A DNA stretch of 9,090 nucleotides from Spirochaetaceae bacterium (lineage in GTDB: Bacteria; Spirochaetota; Spirochaetia; Treponematales; Breznakiellaceae): positions 1 through 9,090 of the forward strand of contig JAISDF010000194.1 of NCBI GenBank assembly GCA_031265025.1, given 5' to 3'. Under the pieces are notes generated by a model. That model had not been told where the DNA came from, did no database searches, and saw only the letters and a list, made by a program, of their open reading frames with translations. The translations under genes were made by a program, and so were the position numbers. Numbering within the stretch: the first letter of the stretch is position 1; the number at the start of each line of letters is the position of its first letter. Below, piece by piece: positions 1 to 7,181 of the stretch.

Positions 1-1574
1 TCGGTGGTAACGCCCTGCTTCATTATATTGAAGAGGTCCATATCTTCGGAACGGTTAAGGAAGTCCCTGTTTACATAGGGGTCGGAATAAAACGGCAGGG
101 ACCAGTTGAAACTGCCCGCCGCCCCGGAAACGGAACCGGTATAGATGAAGCGGTAACGCAGGGGTACGGTAACGGAAAACAACCTCCCCTGGTTCCAGTT
201 GCTTGTGCCGCTGAAATCGTAGGGCGTGTATACGCCTCCCATCTGGTATATATCCCTGGTAAGACCCAGGCCGAAGGACAGTTCCTGGGCGCCAAAAGCG
301 CCCATTACCGGCAGGGCAAGATTAGTTCCCAAGTATATGCCGAGGTTTGTATAGGCGTCAAAGATCAGGGAAAGGCGGGTATCATTGGGGTCGCTTACTT
401 TTTTTCCCGTGGTCCGCAAAAATAAACCTTCCCGCTTTCTTTCCATGTTGTCGTTATTGCCGAGGATTTTCGTGATGGAATTCTCCTCGCTTGAAGTCGC
501 GGTCGGACGGCCGAGAAGATAGGTCGTCGTCTGGAGAAAACTCCCTTCCCGTGAACGGTAGCCCAGTACAGGATGAAAGATAAGTTCATCGGCGGGATAG
601 AAGAAGAAGGGAAAATACAGCAGGGGAATTTCACCTACCTTGAGTACGGCGTTAAAGACGGCAAAATCAGAACCGGGAAGAAGCCACAGCTTTGAGGCGT
701 TGATGGACCAGTAGGAGTCCTTGTTCTTCGCGTTGGTTATCTTCGCCCTGCGCAGTACGGTTACATCCTCGCCGGTACGGGAAATAACCTCCCCCTCAAA
801 GCGGTAGGCCTGATCATCCCCGGCAAGGGAACGCTCGGAAACGCCGTCCATAAAAGTTCCCGCCCAGTTGTCCAGGTCTATGACTATTGACTGGCCCCGG
901 AACGTCTCAACAGTATCGCCTTCCTGTTTTCTGTACGACACCCCGCCCGAGGCCGACAGCAGATTGCGGGTACGGTTGAAAAGTATTTCACCGGCTTCAA
1001 TCTCATATACAGCTTCCCCGTCTTTAAGACTTATGCGCACATTTCCCGAAAGCCTGGCGTATTCCTCATTCACCACTTCCAGGGTAAAGTATTCGGTATT
1101 CCGCGCCGCTTCTATGGTTATAACCTTTTGGCTCCCACCGGAAGCCCCGGAATCCGAAGAAGGAATGCCGAAATGCGCGTACAGCCTCCGGGCAATATCG
1201 TCCCTGGTTCCCCCTTCCCCAAGCCCCAGTTCCCCCGCCCACGCGGCAAGTTCGGTAAGGGTGCCGGTGTCTATTTCCATCATGATACGGCGCTGTTCCG
1301 GGCTCAGGACAGGCGCGGCTGCCTGGTCTTCCGTCCCGGCCTCCGCGTCTCCTGCCTCCGTACCCTCCGCCGCGTCCCCTGTCATGTCCTCCGCGTCCCC
1401 TTCCCCAGCGGCCTCTGTCCCGGCCTCAGCCGAGGTCTCCGCCGCGGCGTTTTCCGAAACATCCGCCGCCTGAACTTCCCCGGCAGCGTCTTCCTGGGCC
1501 AAAAGAAAAATTCCGGGCACATACAAAAAGACAAGCAGAACGCAAAGCGGGAACCAGGCGGATGGTTTTTTCAT
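1..1574 (-). CDS. lptD: LptD-like LPS-assembly / OstA family outer membrane protein (N-terminal part, cut by window edge)
   Basis: The reading frame is open for 524 codons from the ATG at 1574 to the left edge, so the C-terminal end of the barrel is missing. Residues 1-27 form a signal peptide: a KK start, then a hydrophobic run ending near LLAQ. Residues 28-88 are an acidic Ala/Glu/Gly linker. Residues 102-137 form a short helical module. Residues 150-245 have the repeating beta pattern of an OstA/LptA-like domain (LSGNVRISLKDGEAVYEIEA, then SASGGVSYR). From about 310 the segment VGEIPLLYFPFFFYPADE followed by the P-x-LGYRSREGSFLQTT region matches the LptD signature at the start of the barrel; later strands alternate aromatic and polar residues. 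LptD inserts lipopolysaccharide-type glycolipid into the outer membrane. A treponemal homologue is known, but its cargo in LPS-poor spirochaetes is unclear. The start overlaps the uvrA stop (ATGA), with GGAGG just upstream. Family call is good; cargo is unknown. Confidence 0.82.
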   Translation of the reverse strand, partial: MKKPSAWFPLCVLLVFLYVPGIFLLAQEDAAGEVQAADVSENAAAETSAEAGTEAAGEGDAEDMTGDAAEGTEAGDAEAGTEDQAAAPVLSPEQRRIMMEIDTGTLTELAAWAGELGLGEGGTRDDIARRLYAHFGIPSSDSGASGGSQKVITIEAARNTEYFTLEVVNEEYARLSGNVRISLKDGEAVYEIEAGEILFNRTRNLLSASGGVSYRKQEGDTVETFRGQSIVIDLDNWAGTFMDGVSERSLAGDDQAYRFEGEVISRTGEDVTVLRRAKITNAKNKDSYWSINASKLWLLPGSDFAVFNAVLKVGEIPLLYFPFFFYPADELIFHPVLGYRSREGSFLQTTTYLLGRPTATSSEENSITKILGNNDNMERKREGLFLRTTGKKVSDPNDTRLSLIFDAYTNLGIYLGTNLALPVMGAFGAQELSFGLGLTRDIYQMGGVYTPYDFSGTSNWNQGRLFSVTVPLRYRFIYTGSVSGAAGSFNWSLPFYSDPYVNRDFLNRSEDMDLFNIMKQGVTT

Positions 1575-4405
1575 TTCCTCCGGTCCAGCATTTGCTTTAT
1601 ATAAAAACCCGTATAGCTTTTGGCATGCTTTGCCACGGCCTCGGGCGTTCCTGACGTTACAAGATTTCCACCCTTGTCTCCTCCGTCGGGACCGAGGTCG
1701 ATAAGGAGGTCTGCCTGGAGCAGCACGTCAAGGTTATGTTCTATCATAATCACCGTATTGCCCTGGTCAACCAGACGCTGAATAACTTCCATGAGCTGCT
1801 TGACATCGGCAAAGTGAAGCCCCGTGGTAGGCTCGTCAAGAATGTATACGGTCTTTCCTGTTGAACGTTTGGAAAGTTCCAGCGCGAGTTTTACCCGCTG
1901 GGCCTCGCCTCCGGACAGGGTCAGCGCGGACTGGCCGAGCTTGACATAGCCGAGTCCCACCGAGAGGAGGGTGTCGAGTTTCTTTGCCACATGGGGAATA
2001 TAGGCAAAGAATTCCGCCGCTTCCTCAATGGTCATATCCAGCACCTCGGCTATGTTCTTGCCCTTATAGCGTATCTCCAGGGTTTCGTGGTTGAAACGCC
2101 TGCCGTGGCAGACATCGCAGGTGATATACACATCGGGGAGAAAATTCATTTCTATCCTGATGGTTCCGTCCCCCTGGCAGTTTTCGCATCTCCCGCCCCG
2201 CACGTTAAACGAAAACCGGCCCGGCTTGTAGCCTCTGGCCCTGGCGTCAGGGAGGCTGGCAAAAAGATCCCGTATACCCTGGAACATCCCCACATAGGTT
2301 GCCGGGTTTGAGCGGGGCGTGCGGCCTATGGGACTCTGGTCTATGTTGATTACCTTGTCTACAAATTCGCTGCCCTCAAGGCTGTCGTAGTCGCCTTCGG
2401 TATGGGCTGAATTGTACAGAGTGTTGGCAAGGGCAGGATAGAGCACGTCGGAAAGGAGGGTTGACTTACCCGAACCGGAAACGCCGGTGATGCAGGTAAA
2501 AATCCCCAGGGGAATTGCAACATCAATGTTTTTAAGATTGTGCTCCCTCACCCCGTTAAGCCTGAGAACACTCCCGTTGCCCTTGCGCCGTTTTTTGGGA
2601 ATGTCCATGGTAAGGGTTCCGGCGAGATAGCGTCCGGTAAGGCTCTCCCTGACCTTCATCACTTCAGGGGGAGAACCCTGGGCGATCACCTTGCCGCCGT
2701 GTACGCCGGCGCCCGGCCCGAGATCGACAATATGGTCGGCGGTTCTCAAGGTCTGCTCGTCATGCTCAACCACGATGAGGGTGTTCCCCAGATCGCGGAG
2801 GTAGAGCAGCGTATCAATGAGCCGCTGGTTATCCCGCTGATGGAGGCCTATGGACGGTTCATCAAGTATGTAGAGCACTCCCACAAGACTTGAGCCTATC
2901 TGGGTGGCAAGCCTTATGCGCTGGGCCTCGCCGCCAGAGAGGGTCGCCGACTTTCTCTCAAGGGAGAGGTAGTCAAGGCCCACATTCCGCATAAAGCCGA
3001 GCCTGGCGTTGATCTCCTTGAGTATCTGCCGGGCTATCTGTTTGTCGCTCTTTTTGAGCTTGAGGACTTCAAAAAATTTAAGGGAATCCTGAACACTGAG
3101 GCTGGAAAGCTCCCAGATATTCCGCCCGCCGACGGTAACTCCCAGGGCCTCGCTTTTAAGCCTCTTGCCGCCGCATTCCTCGCAGACCCTCTGGCTCATA
3201 AAACTTTCAAACCATTCCCTCATGCCCGGGGACTGGGTCTCCATGTAACGCCGCTTCATGTCCTCAAGGATGCCGGGAAATTTGGTGTTGTAATCAAAAT
3301 GGTTGGTTCCTTCCTTATTTTTATAATGAATCTCTATGTCCTCCCGGCTGCCGTAGAGGAGTATGTCTTTAACTTTTTTGGGCAGCTCCTTGAGGGGCGC
3401 GTTCAGGCTGAACTTGAAATGCCTGGAAAGACTCTCAAAGCGGCTGCGGTACCAGGCGGAATCAGGATTGTAAGGCGCAATGCCCCGTTCGTTAAACGAA
3501 AGATCCCAGTCAGGAATGATAAGATCAGGATCAAACTCCATCTTGATCCCCAGGCCCGAACAGGAAGGACAGGCGCCGAAGGGATTGTTAAACGAAAAAA
3601 GCCTTGGCTGGAGTTCGGGTATGGAAATGCCGCAGTCAGGACAGGCGTTTTTCTGGGACATGAAATATTCGTTTACCCTGGACTCTCCCTGTTTCTGGGC
3701 CAGAATAAGCATGATTCCGTCGGCGATCTGGAGGGTGGTTTCCACCGAATCGGCAAGACGGGTGCGTATGTCCGGCCCAACCACAAGCCGGTCAACGATG
3801 ATTTCGATGGTATGTTTTTTCTGCTTGTCCAGGCGTATCTTCTCGTCCAGGCTCACCGGCACGCCGTCAATACGCGCCCGGGCAAAACCGGCTTTTTTGG
3901 CGTCCTCGATGATCTTCTGGTGCTCGCCTTTTTTCCCCCTGATAACCGGAGCCAGAAGCTGCACCTTGTCCCCCTGCCCCAGGGCCATAATGGTCTCGAT
4001 GATCGAATCCACCGATTGTTCCCGTATTTCCCTGCCGCACCGGGGGCAATGGGGAACCCCTATGCGGGCAAAGAGCAGGCGGTAATAGTCGTAAATTTCC
4101 GTTACCGTTCCCACGGTGGAACGCGGATTACGGTGAGTGGTTTTTTGTTCTATTGAAATAGCCGGGGAAAGCCCTTCAATATAGTCCAGATCGGGCTTGT
4201 CCATGCGGCCGAGAAACTGCCTGGCGTAGGCCGAAAGGCTTTCCACATAACGGCGCTGCCCCTCGGCAAAGATGGTGTCAAAGGCAAGAGAACTTTTCCC
4301 TGACCCCGAAAGGCCGGAAATAACAATAAGTTTATCCCTGGGGAGTACAAGGTCAATGTTTTTTAAATTGTGTTCCCTGGCTCCCTTTATGATGAGTTTA
4401 TCCAT
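1571..4405 (-). CDS. uvrA: Excinuclease ABC subunit A (UvrA)
   Basis: UvrA is the damage-recognition ATPase of nucleotide excision repair; it loads UvrB on lesions in the cytoplasm. The protein is 944 residues, the usual family length. In order it shows: start motif MDKLIIKGAREHNLKNI; Walker A1 GLSGSGKSS (about residue 31); the UvrB-binding insertion (about 120-245); zinc finger 1 with CPDC and CPSC pairs around LQPRLFSFNNP (about 255-281); ABC signature LSGGEAQRIRLA (about 488) with Walker B LDEPSIGLH; second-half Walker A GVSGSGKSTLL (about 640); zinc finger 2 CENC...CDVC (about 739-765); signature LSGGEAQRVKLALELS (about 829) and Walker B LDEPTTGLH. No motif is missing. The ATG at 4405 is chosen because homologues begin there; a TTG 13 codons upstream (4444) adds residues that do not look conserved. 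No strong SD precedes the ATG. Its stop overlaps the lptD start, so the two genes are probably cotranscribed. Confidence 0.98.
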   Translation of the reverse strand: MDKLIIKGAREHNLKNIDLVLPRDKLIVISGLSGSGKSSLAFDTIFAEGQRRYVESLSAYARQFLGRMDKPDLDYIEGLSPAISIEQKTTHRNPRSTVGTVTEIYDYYRLLFARIGVPHCPRCGREIREQSVDSIIETIMALGQGDKVQLLAPVIRGKKGEHQKIIEDAKKAGFARARIDGVPVSLDEKIRLDKQKKHTIEIIVDRLVVGPDIRTRLADSVETTLQIADGIMLILAQKQGESRVNEYFMSQKNACPDCGISIPELQPRLFSFNNPFGACPSCSGLGIKMEFDPDLIIPDWDLSFNERGIAPYNPDSAWYRSRFESLSRHFKFSLNAPLKELPKKVKDILLYGSREDIEIHYKNKEGTNHFDYNTKFPGILEDMKRRYMETQSPGMREWFESFMSQRVCEECGGKRLKSEALGVTVGGRNIWELSSLSVQDSLKFFEVLKLKKSDKQIARQILKEINARLGFMRNVGLDYLSLERKSATLSGGEAQRIRLATQIGSSLVGVLYILDEPSIGLHQRDNQRLIDTLLYLRDLGNTLIVVEHDEQTLRTADHIVDLGPGAGVHGGKVIAQGSPPEVMKVRESLTGRYLAGTLTMDIPKKRRKGNGSVLRLNGVREHNLKNIDVAIPLGIFTCITGVSGSGKSTLLSDVLYPALANTLYNSAHTEGDYDSLEGSEFVDKVINIDQSPIGRTPRSNPATYVGMFQGIRDLFASLPDARARGYKPGRFSFNVRGGRCENCQGDGTIRIEMNFLPDVYITCDVCHGRRFNHETLEIRYKGKNIAEVLDMTIEEAAEFFAYIPHVAKKLDTLLSVGLGYVKLGQSALTLSGGEAQRVKLALELSKRSTGKTVYILDEPTTGLHFADVKQLMEVIQRLVDQGNTVIMIEHNLDVLLQADLLIDLGPDGGDKGGNLVTSGTPEAVAKHAKSYTGFYIKQMLDRRK

Positions 4406-4522
4406 AACAGGCCAAGCATAACCCGGGGAAAGGGGGAGGAACAAGTATCCGCCCGCTATGTGTTATTTTAGAAATCGTACGGCGGGCATTTGTTTTTGCC
4501 TGTTGAAGGGCGAAAGAAAAAA

Positions 4523-4583
4523 ATGGCGGTAGGGATGATGTTGTCAAGCCAGACGCAAAAAACGCAAATCCCCCCGCCGCCAT
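4523..4583 (-). other. Imperfect inverted repeat in the uvrA 5' leader
   Basis: Between the predicted promoter and the uvrA ATG, the arms at 4568-4583 and 4523-4536 can pair in the minus-strand transcript: AUGGCGG with CCGCCAU (7 bp) and GGGAU with AUCCC (5 bp), separated by a small internal mismatch and closing a loop of about 31 nt. No U-tract follows, so it is not an obvious terminator. It could affect uvrA translation or mRNA stability; the function is unknown. The surrounding leader of about 220 nt holds nothing else I can assign. Confidence 0.4.
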
Positions 4584-4634
4584 AAATCTTCGGTTCTTTG
4601 AGGCTCTATTCCATTAAGAATAGATATATTATAT

Positions 4635-4663
4635 ACAATAGCGTTTTTTGACATTTTTGTCAA
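4635..4663 (-). promoter_or_regulatory. Predicted sigma70-type promoter for uvrA-lptD with overlapping dyad
   Basis: On the minus strand a consensus -35 TTGACA (4663-4658) lies 17 bp from TATTGT (4640-4635). A perfect TATAAT is also present at 4633-4628, but with an unusual 24-bp gap. The -35 is one arm of a perfect dyad, TTGACA-N4-TGTCAA (4648-4663), which could be an operator. The whole 4617-4690 stretch is AT-rich, unlike the flanking coding DNA. The first gene downstream is uvrA. Confidence 0.6.
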
Positions 4664-4715
4664 GAGATATACAAAAGAATTTCAGAAAATAGAGCCGTTT
4701 TGTAATGATCCCGTC

Positions 4716-4742
4716 AAAAAGGCCCCGCCTGATGACGGGGCC
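4716..4742 (-). terminator. Intrinsic terminator downstream of the flavoprotein reductase gene
   Basis: Read on the minus strand, a 7-bp GC stem (GGCCCCG, loop of 8 nt, CGGGGCC) is followed directly by TTTTT (4720-4716). It begins about 30 bases after the reductase stop codon at 4773 and precedes the uvrA promoter, so it separates the two transcription units. Confidence 0.88.
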
Positions 4743-4772
4743 CAAACATATCAACCGCAGCCTGAAGCGGTT

Positions 4773-6695
4773 TTACCTGCCGGCCGCGGCGTTGGTTCCG
4801 GCGATACGGCCAAAAACCGTGAAATCAACCATGGCGTTGCCGCCCAGTCGGTTGCCGCCGTGAACGACACCGGTAATCTCACCGGCGCAGTAGAGGCCGG
4901 GAATAACGGAACCATCGGCCCTAAGGGTGCGGCAATCTCCGTCGATAAGTACACCGCCCATGGTATGGTGAGCCGCGGGCTTGCAGGGAAAGGCGTACCA
5001 GGGTCCCTTGGTATATTTATAATTGAAAAGCACCCTGCCAAACTCATCAGGTCTCTGGGTATCTATGTGGGTGTTGAATGCGTCTATGGTCGTTTTGAGA
5101 TTGCCGGCAGGAACGCCCATCTCGGCGGCAAGGCCGTCCAGAGTAGCGGCGCTTACCCAGCCTGACAACTTGTTTTCCAGCATATAGGTAACGGTACGGC
5201 CGTCCAGAGTAAGGGCCTTGTCGGTATCAGGAATGGAGTCGGCGCTCTGGACCAGATACATATAGCCCTCGCTTTGGGCCATGATGGACTTTGATATGTC
5301 GTCCCGCCTGCCGTCCTCCCGGACAAAACGTTCTCCGTTCATATTGATGAAGACATAACCGGCCACATAATTGGGATACGCGTTGCCGCCTATGGCGCCG
5401 GTATCCTTGTTACATACCTGGAGCAGTTGTATCTGCTCCATATTGACCAGTTTGGCTCCCGCGGCTTCGGCCATGAAGATACCGTCGCCGGTAACGCCGG
5501 GTACATTTGAGGTATTAAGGGACGGTCCCAAATCAGGCCATTTCTCACCCTGGCAGTACTTCTGCCTGAGTTCCACATTTCCGGCAAAACCTCCCGTAGC
5601 GAGAATTACCCCCCTGGCAGCCCGCAGAGTTACCTTATGGCCATCCTTTCCTACCGCGTTGACACCCACTACCCTGCCGCCTTCGACAATAAGGCTTTTG
5701 GCGGTTGTATCGAGCATCTGGGAATAGTTATTCCGGCCCGCGAGAGAATCCCTAAAGGCTTTGATATACCCGGTTCCGTTGGGCATGAGCGCCCGGAAAG
5801 TTCGCTGATACAGGGAACCTGAACCCTGGGTAACATTGGGGTAGAATTCCATTCCCTGTTCCTGAAGCCACCTGAATCCGGCAAGAGCATTATTGGTCAT
5901 AATCTGAATTATGCTGAGAGTCCCTATCTTGTCGCCGCCATTCCAGGTCTGAAGGGCATGCCAGCTGGGACTGTCAAAGAGGGTCTTATTCGTTCTTTTG
6001 AAAGCCTCGTATTCTGCCCTGACTTTTTCAATCAGCGCCCGGTGCTCTTCATTTACCGGCCGTTCAGTCAGAGCGTCGGTAATGAGTTTTTCCACGCCGC
6101 TTTCCGCGGGAGCATGATCCTGCTTTTCCGGGTTGGCGGTATTGTAAATACCCCCTGAAACAATGGAGTTACCGCCAAGGAAGCCTGTCTTTTCAATAAG
6201 GATCACCGAAGCCCCCGAAGCGGCGGCTGTCGCCGCGGCGGATAAACCGGCCCCGCCGCCGCCTACAATAACAACATCGGCGGACAGTTCCTGGTCCGGC
6301 GCCCTTGTCCGGGAAAGGGGTCTCTTGAATTCCGCAAGAACGGCTCCGGCCTGGCCAAGGCAGTCTTCAACGCCCCTTATGATGGCGCCGCTGGTAATAG
6401 AAACGCCGGTTACCACATCCACCATGAGGGACTGGCTTTCGATAATCCTCCGGGGCATAAGTTCTATGGCCCAGTCACTCACTCCGGGAGAATCAACCGA
6501 TGAAGTTATTTTGATATCCGTAATGGCGTCAGTACTCAGTTTGACTTCCACCGCCAGGGGGCCGTTCAAAGCACGGGCGCTGGCCGTATAGGTCCCGGCC
6601 CGCATCGGCGTTTTCGCCCTGGCTGAACTATTGCACCCAAACACGGCGGCCAGCAAAAAAAGAACCAACCCGCCTCCCACAATTTTCTTTGTCAT
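4773..6695 (-). CDS. Lipoprotein FMN-binding / flavocytochrome c fumarate reductase-like flavoprotein, substrate unassigned
   Basis: A 640-residue extracytoplasmic reductase. Residues 1-21 are a lipoprotein signal with Cys21 (LLAAVFGC, a relaxed spirochaetal lipobox). Residues about 33-118 are an FMN_bind domain with the flavinylation-type motif DVVTGVSITS (93-102); the acceptor position is Ser99 rather than the usual Thr. The FAD domain starts at VVIVGGGGAG (141-150) and continues with IEKTGFLGGNS. Compared from memory with Shewanella Fcc3, the catalytic Arg is kept in GRRDD (Arg464), as are the HHTMGG histidines (576-577) and HGGNRLGGN Arg616. The HPT histidine and the ITE threonine/glutamate at the other substrate end are not (LLQVCNKDTGAIGG instead). 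It therefore probably reduces an alkene acid using electrons passed through FMN, but fumarate is not assured; urocanate or other enoates are possible. It has no haem motifs. It stands alone, with strong SD AGGAGG six bases before the ATG, its own leader and a terminator. Confidence 0.9.
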   Translation of the reverse strand: MTKKIVGGGLVLFLLAAVFGCNSSARAKTPMRAGTYTASARALNGPLAVEVKLSTDAITDIKITSSVDSPGVSDWAIELMPRRIIESQSLMVDVVTGVSITSGAIIRGVEDCLGQAGAVLAEFKRPLSRTRAPDQELSADVVIVGGGGAGLSAAATAAASGASVILIEKTGFLGGNSIVSGGIYNTANPEKQDHAPAESGVEKLITDALTERPVNEEHRALIEKVRAEYEAFKRTNKTLFDSPSWHALQTWNGGDKIGTLSIIQIMTNNALAGFRWLQEQGMEFYPNVTQGSGSLYQRTFRALMPNGTGYIKAFRDSLAGRNNYSQMLDTTAKSLIVEGGRVVGVNAVGKDGHKVTLRAARGVILATGGFAGNVELRQKYCQGEKWPDLGPSLNTSNVPGVTGDGIFMAEAAGAKLVNMEQIQLLQVCNKDTGAIGGNAYPNYVAGYVFINMNGERFVREDGRRDDISKSIMAQSEGYMYLVQSADSIPDTDKALTLDGRTVTYMLENKLSGWVSAATLDGLAAEMGVPAGNLKTTIDAFNTHIDTQRPDEFGRVLFNYKYTKGPWYAFPCKPAAHHTMGGVLIDGDCRTLRADGSVIPGLYCAGEITGVVHGGNRLGGNAMVDFTVFGRIAGTNAAAGR

Positions 6696-6700
6696 TCTTT

Positions 6701-6748
6701 CCTCCTGAAAAAACTTTCTCCGGGGCTGTCCGGGTTCCGTACAGCCCC
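6701..6748 (-). promoter_or_regulatory. Strong SD and 5' leader hairpin of the reductase gene
   Basis: AGGAGG (6706-6701) lies six bases before the ATG at 6695. Just upstream is a perfect 8-bp inverted repeat, ACAGCCCC/GGGGCTGT (6741-6748 and 6722-6729), with an 11-nt loop. In the transcript it would form a stable hairpin near the 5' end. A TTTTTT run lies about nine bases after the stem, too far for a standard terminator. A role in mRNA stability or attenuation is possible but not shown. Confidence 0.5.
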
Positions 6749-6784
6749 ATTAAAAAACTAATGGCAGCTTCACCTTCCTGTCAA
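6747..6784 (-). promoter_or_regulatory. Candidate promoter and dyad upstream of the reductase gene
   Basis: A consensus -35 TTGACA lies at 6784-6779 on the minus strand. The -10 is uncertain: the 17-bp position gives only TTAGTT, while TTTAAT occurs at a 24-bp spacing. A dyad CCATTA-N6-TAATGG (6747-6764) covers this -10 area and could be an operator. A weaker alternative promoter is TTGCCG-N17-TATGAA at 6851-6823. Confidence 0.35.
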
Positions 6785-6867
6785 GAAAAACACAGAAATT
6801 TTCAGATATACTCCAGGTTCCATTCATACCGAACTGTTTACTACCCGGCAACCGGATACGACGTTCA

Positions 6868-6881
6868 GGTTCGAATCCCTG
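6868..6881 (+). other. Isolated tRNA T-arm-like sequence
   Basis: GGTTCGAATCCCTG on the plus strand is identical to the T-loop and 3' T-stem of the tRNA-Val at 6946-7019, but in opposite orientation. No matching acceptor, D or anticodon arms can be built around it, so it is not a working tRNA. It may be a remnant of a tRNA or of an integration scar, or chance. The 6749-6945 stretch contains no gene. Confidence 0.3.
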
Positions 6882-6945
6882 GATTGGGCGGTTTTCCGGG
6901 GACTTATGCTCGTATAAGAAATATAGCGGCTGTGTATGACTGCTT

Positions 6946-7019
6946 TGGGCGCGCAGGGATTCGAACCCCGGACATCCACGGTGTAAACGTGGCGCTCTAA
7001 CCAGCTGAGCTACGCGCCC
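6946..7019 (-). tRNA. tRNA-Val, anticodon UAC
   Basis: A complete cloverleaf can be folded by eye: acceptor GGGCGCG/CGCGCCC, D arm GCTC...GAGC, anticodon stem CCACG/CGTGG around loop TTTACAC (anticodon TAC, valine), a 5-nt variable loop, and T arm CGGGG-TTCGAAT-CCCTG with one G-U pair. The discriminator base is A. The CCA end is not encoded: AAG follows. The first 16 nt, plus one base before them, recur at 7547-7563. A TTGACA-N17-TATATA promoter lies upstream at 7080-7108. Confidence 0.97.
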
Positions 7020-7020
7020 G
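7004..7020. repeat. 17-bp direct repeat, copy 1 (5' end of tRNA-Val)
   Basis: GCTGAGCTACGCGCCCG occurs here and again, identically and in the same orientation, at 7547-7563. This copy is the acceptor 5' strand and D-stem of the intact tRNA plus one base upstream. The flanks diverge at once on both sides, giving a sharp 543-bp repeat-to-repeat interval. Confidence 0.9.
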
Positions 7021-7079
7021 TAAGTCATTACTACATATAGACTTATGTATATATTATCTTTCTATATACTGGTAGACTA

Positions 7080-7108
7080 TATATAACTAAAATTTAATTC
7101 ATTGTCAA
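7080..7108 (-). promoter_or_regulatory. Predicted promoter of tRNA-Val
   Basis: On the minus strand TTGACA (7108-7103) is followed after 17 bp by TATATA (7085-7080). Transcription would start near 7073, leaving a leader of about 54 nt that is very AT-rich and holds a perfect 6-bp dyad, TACATA-N6-TATGTA (7032-7049). Confidence 0.55.
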
Positions 7109-7181
7109 CCGGGATAACATAGAGAACTGTTACGCTCTCTTGGTGTTAGGAGCACACGAAGCAGCTCCCTTGAAGCGGCTG

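Noticed and set aside
395..634. 79-codon minus-strand ORF
   Set aside because: It sits in another frame inside the lptD-like gene, which carries the recognisable LptD signature there.
868..1473. 201-codon plus-strand ORF rich in Ser/Ala/Pro
   Set aside because: Antisense to the acidic Ala/Glu linker and OstA domain of the lptD-like gene; low-complexity shadow.
3299..4156. 285-codon plus-strand ORF
   Set aside because: It lies entirely antisense to uvrA, whose motifs are all intact; a shadow frame of GC-rich coding DNA.
4406..4444. Upstream TTG start giving UvrA 13 more residues
   Set aside because: UvrA proteins begin at the MDKLIIKGAREHN-type sequence, and the extra residues look non-conserved.
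4519..4547. Second TTGACA in the uvrA leader as a promoter
   Set aside because: At 17-18 bp spacing only a T-run is found, not a -10 box.
4398..4583. 61-codon minus-strand ORF in the uvrA leader
   Set aside because: No SD before its ATG and no recognisable features; its start codon is part of the leader inverted repeat. A leader peptide cannot be excluded but is not supported.
6750..7028. 92-codon minus-strand ORF across the tRNA
   Set aside because: It is the translated tRNA gene (GRVAQLVRAP-type sequence), a common false protein.
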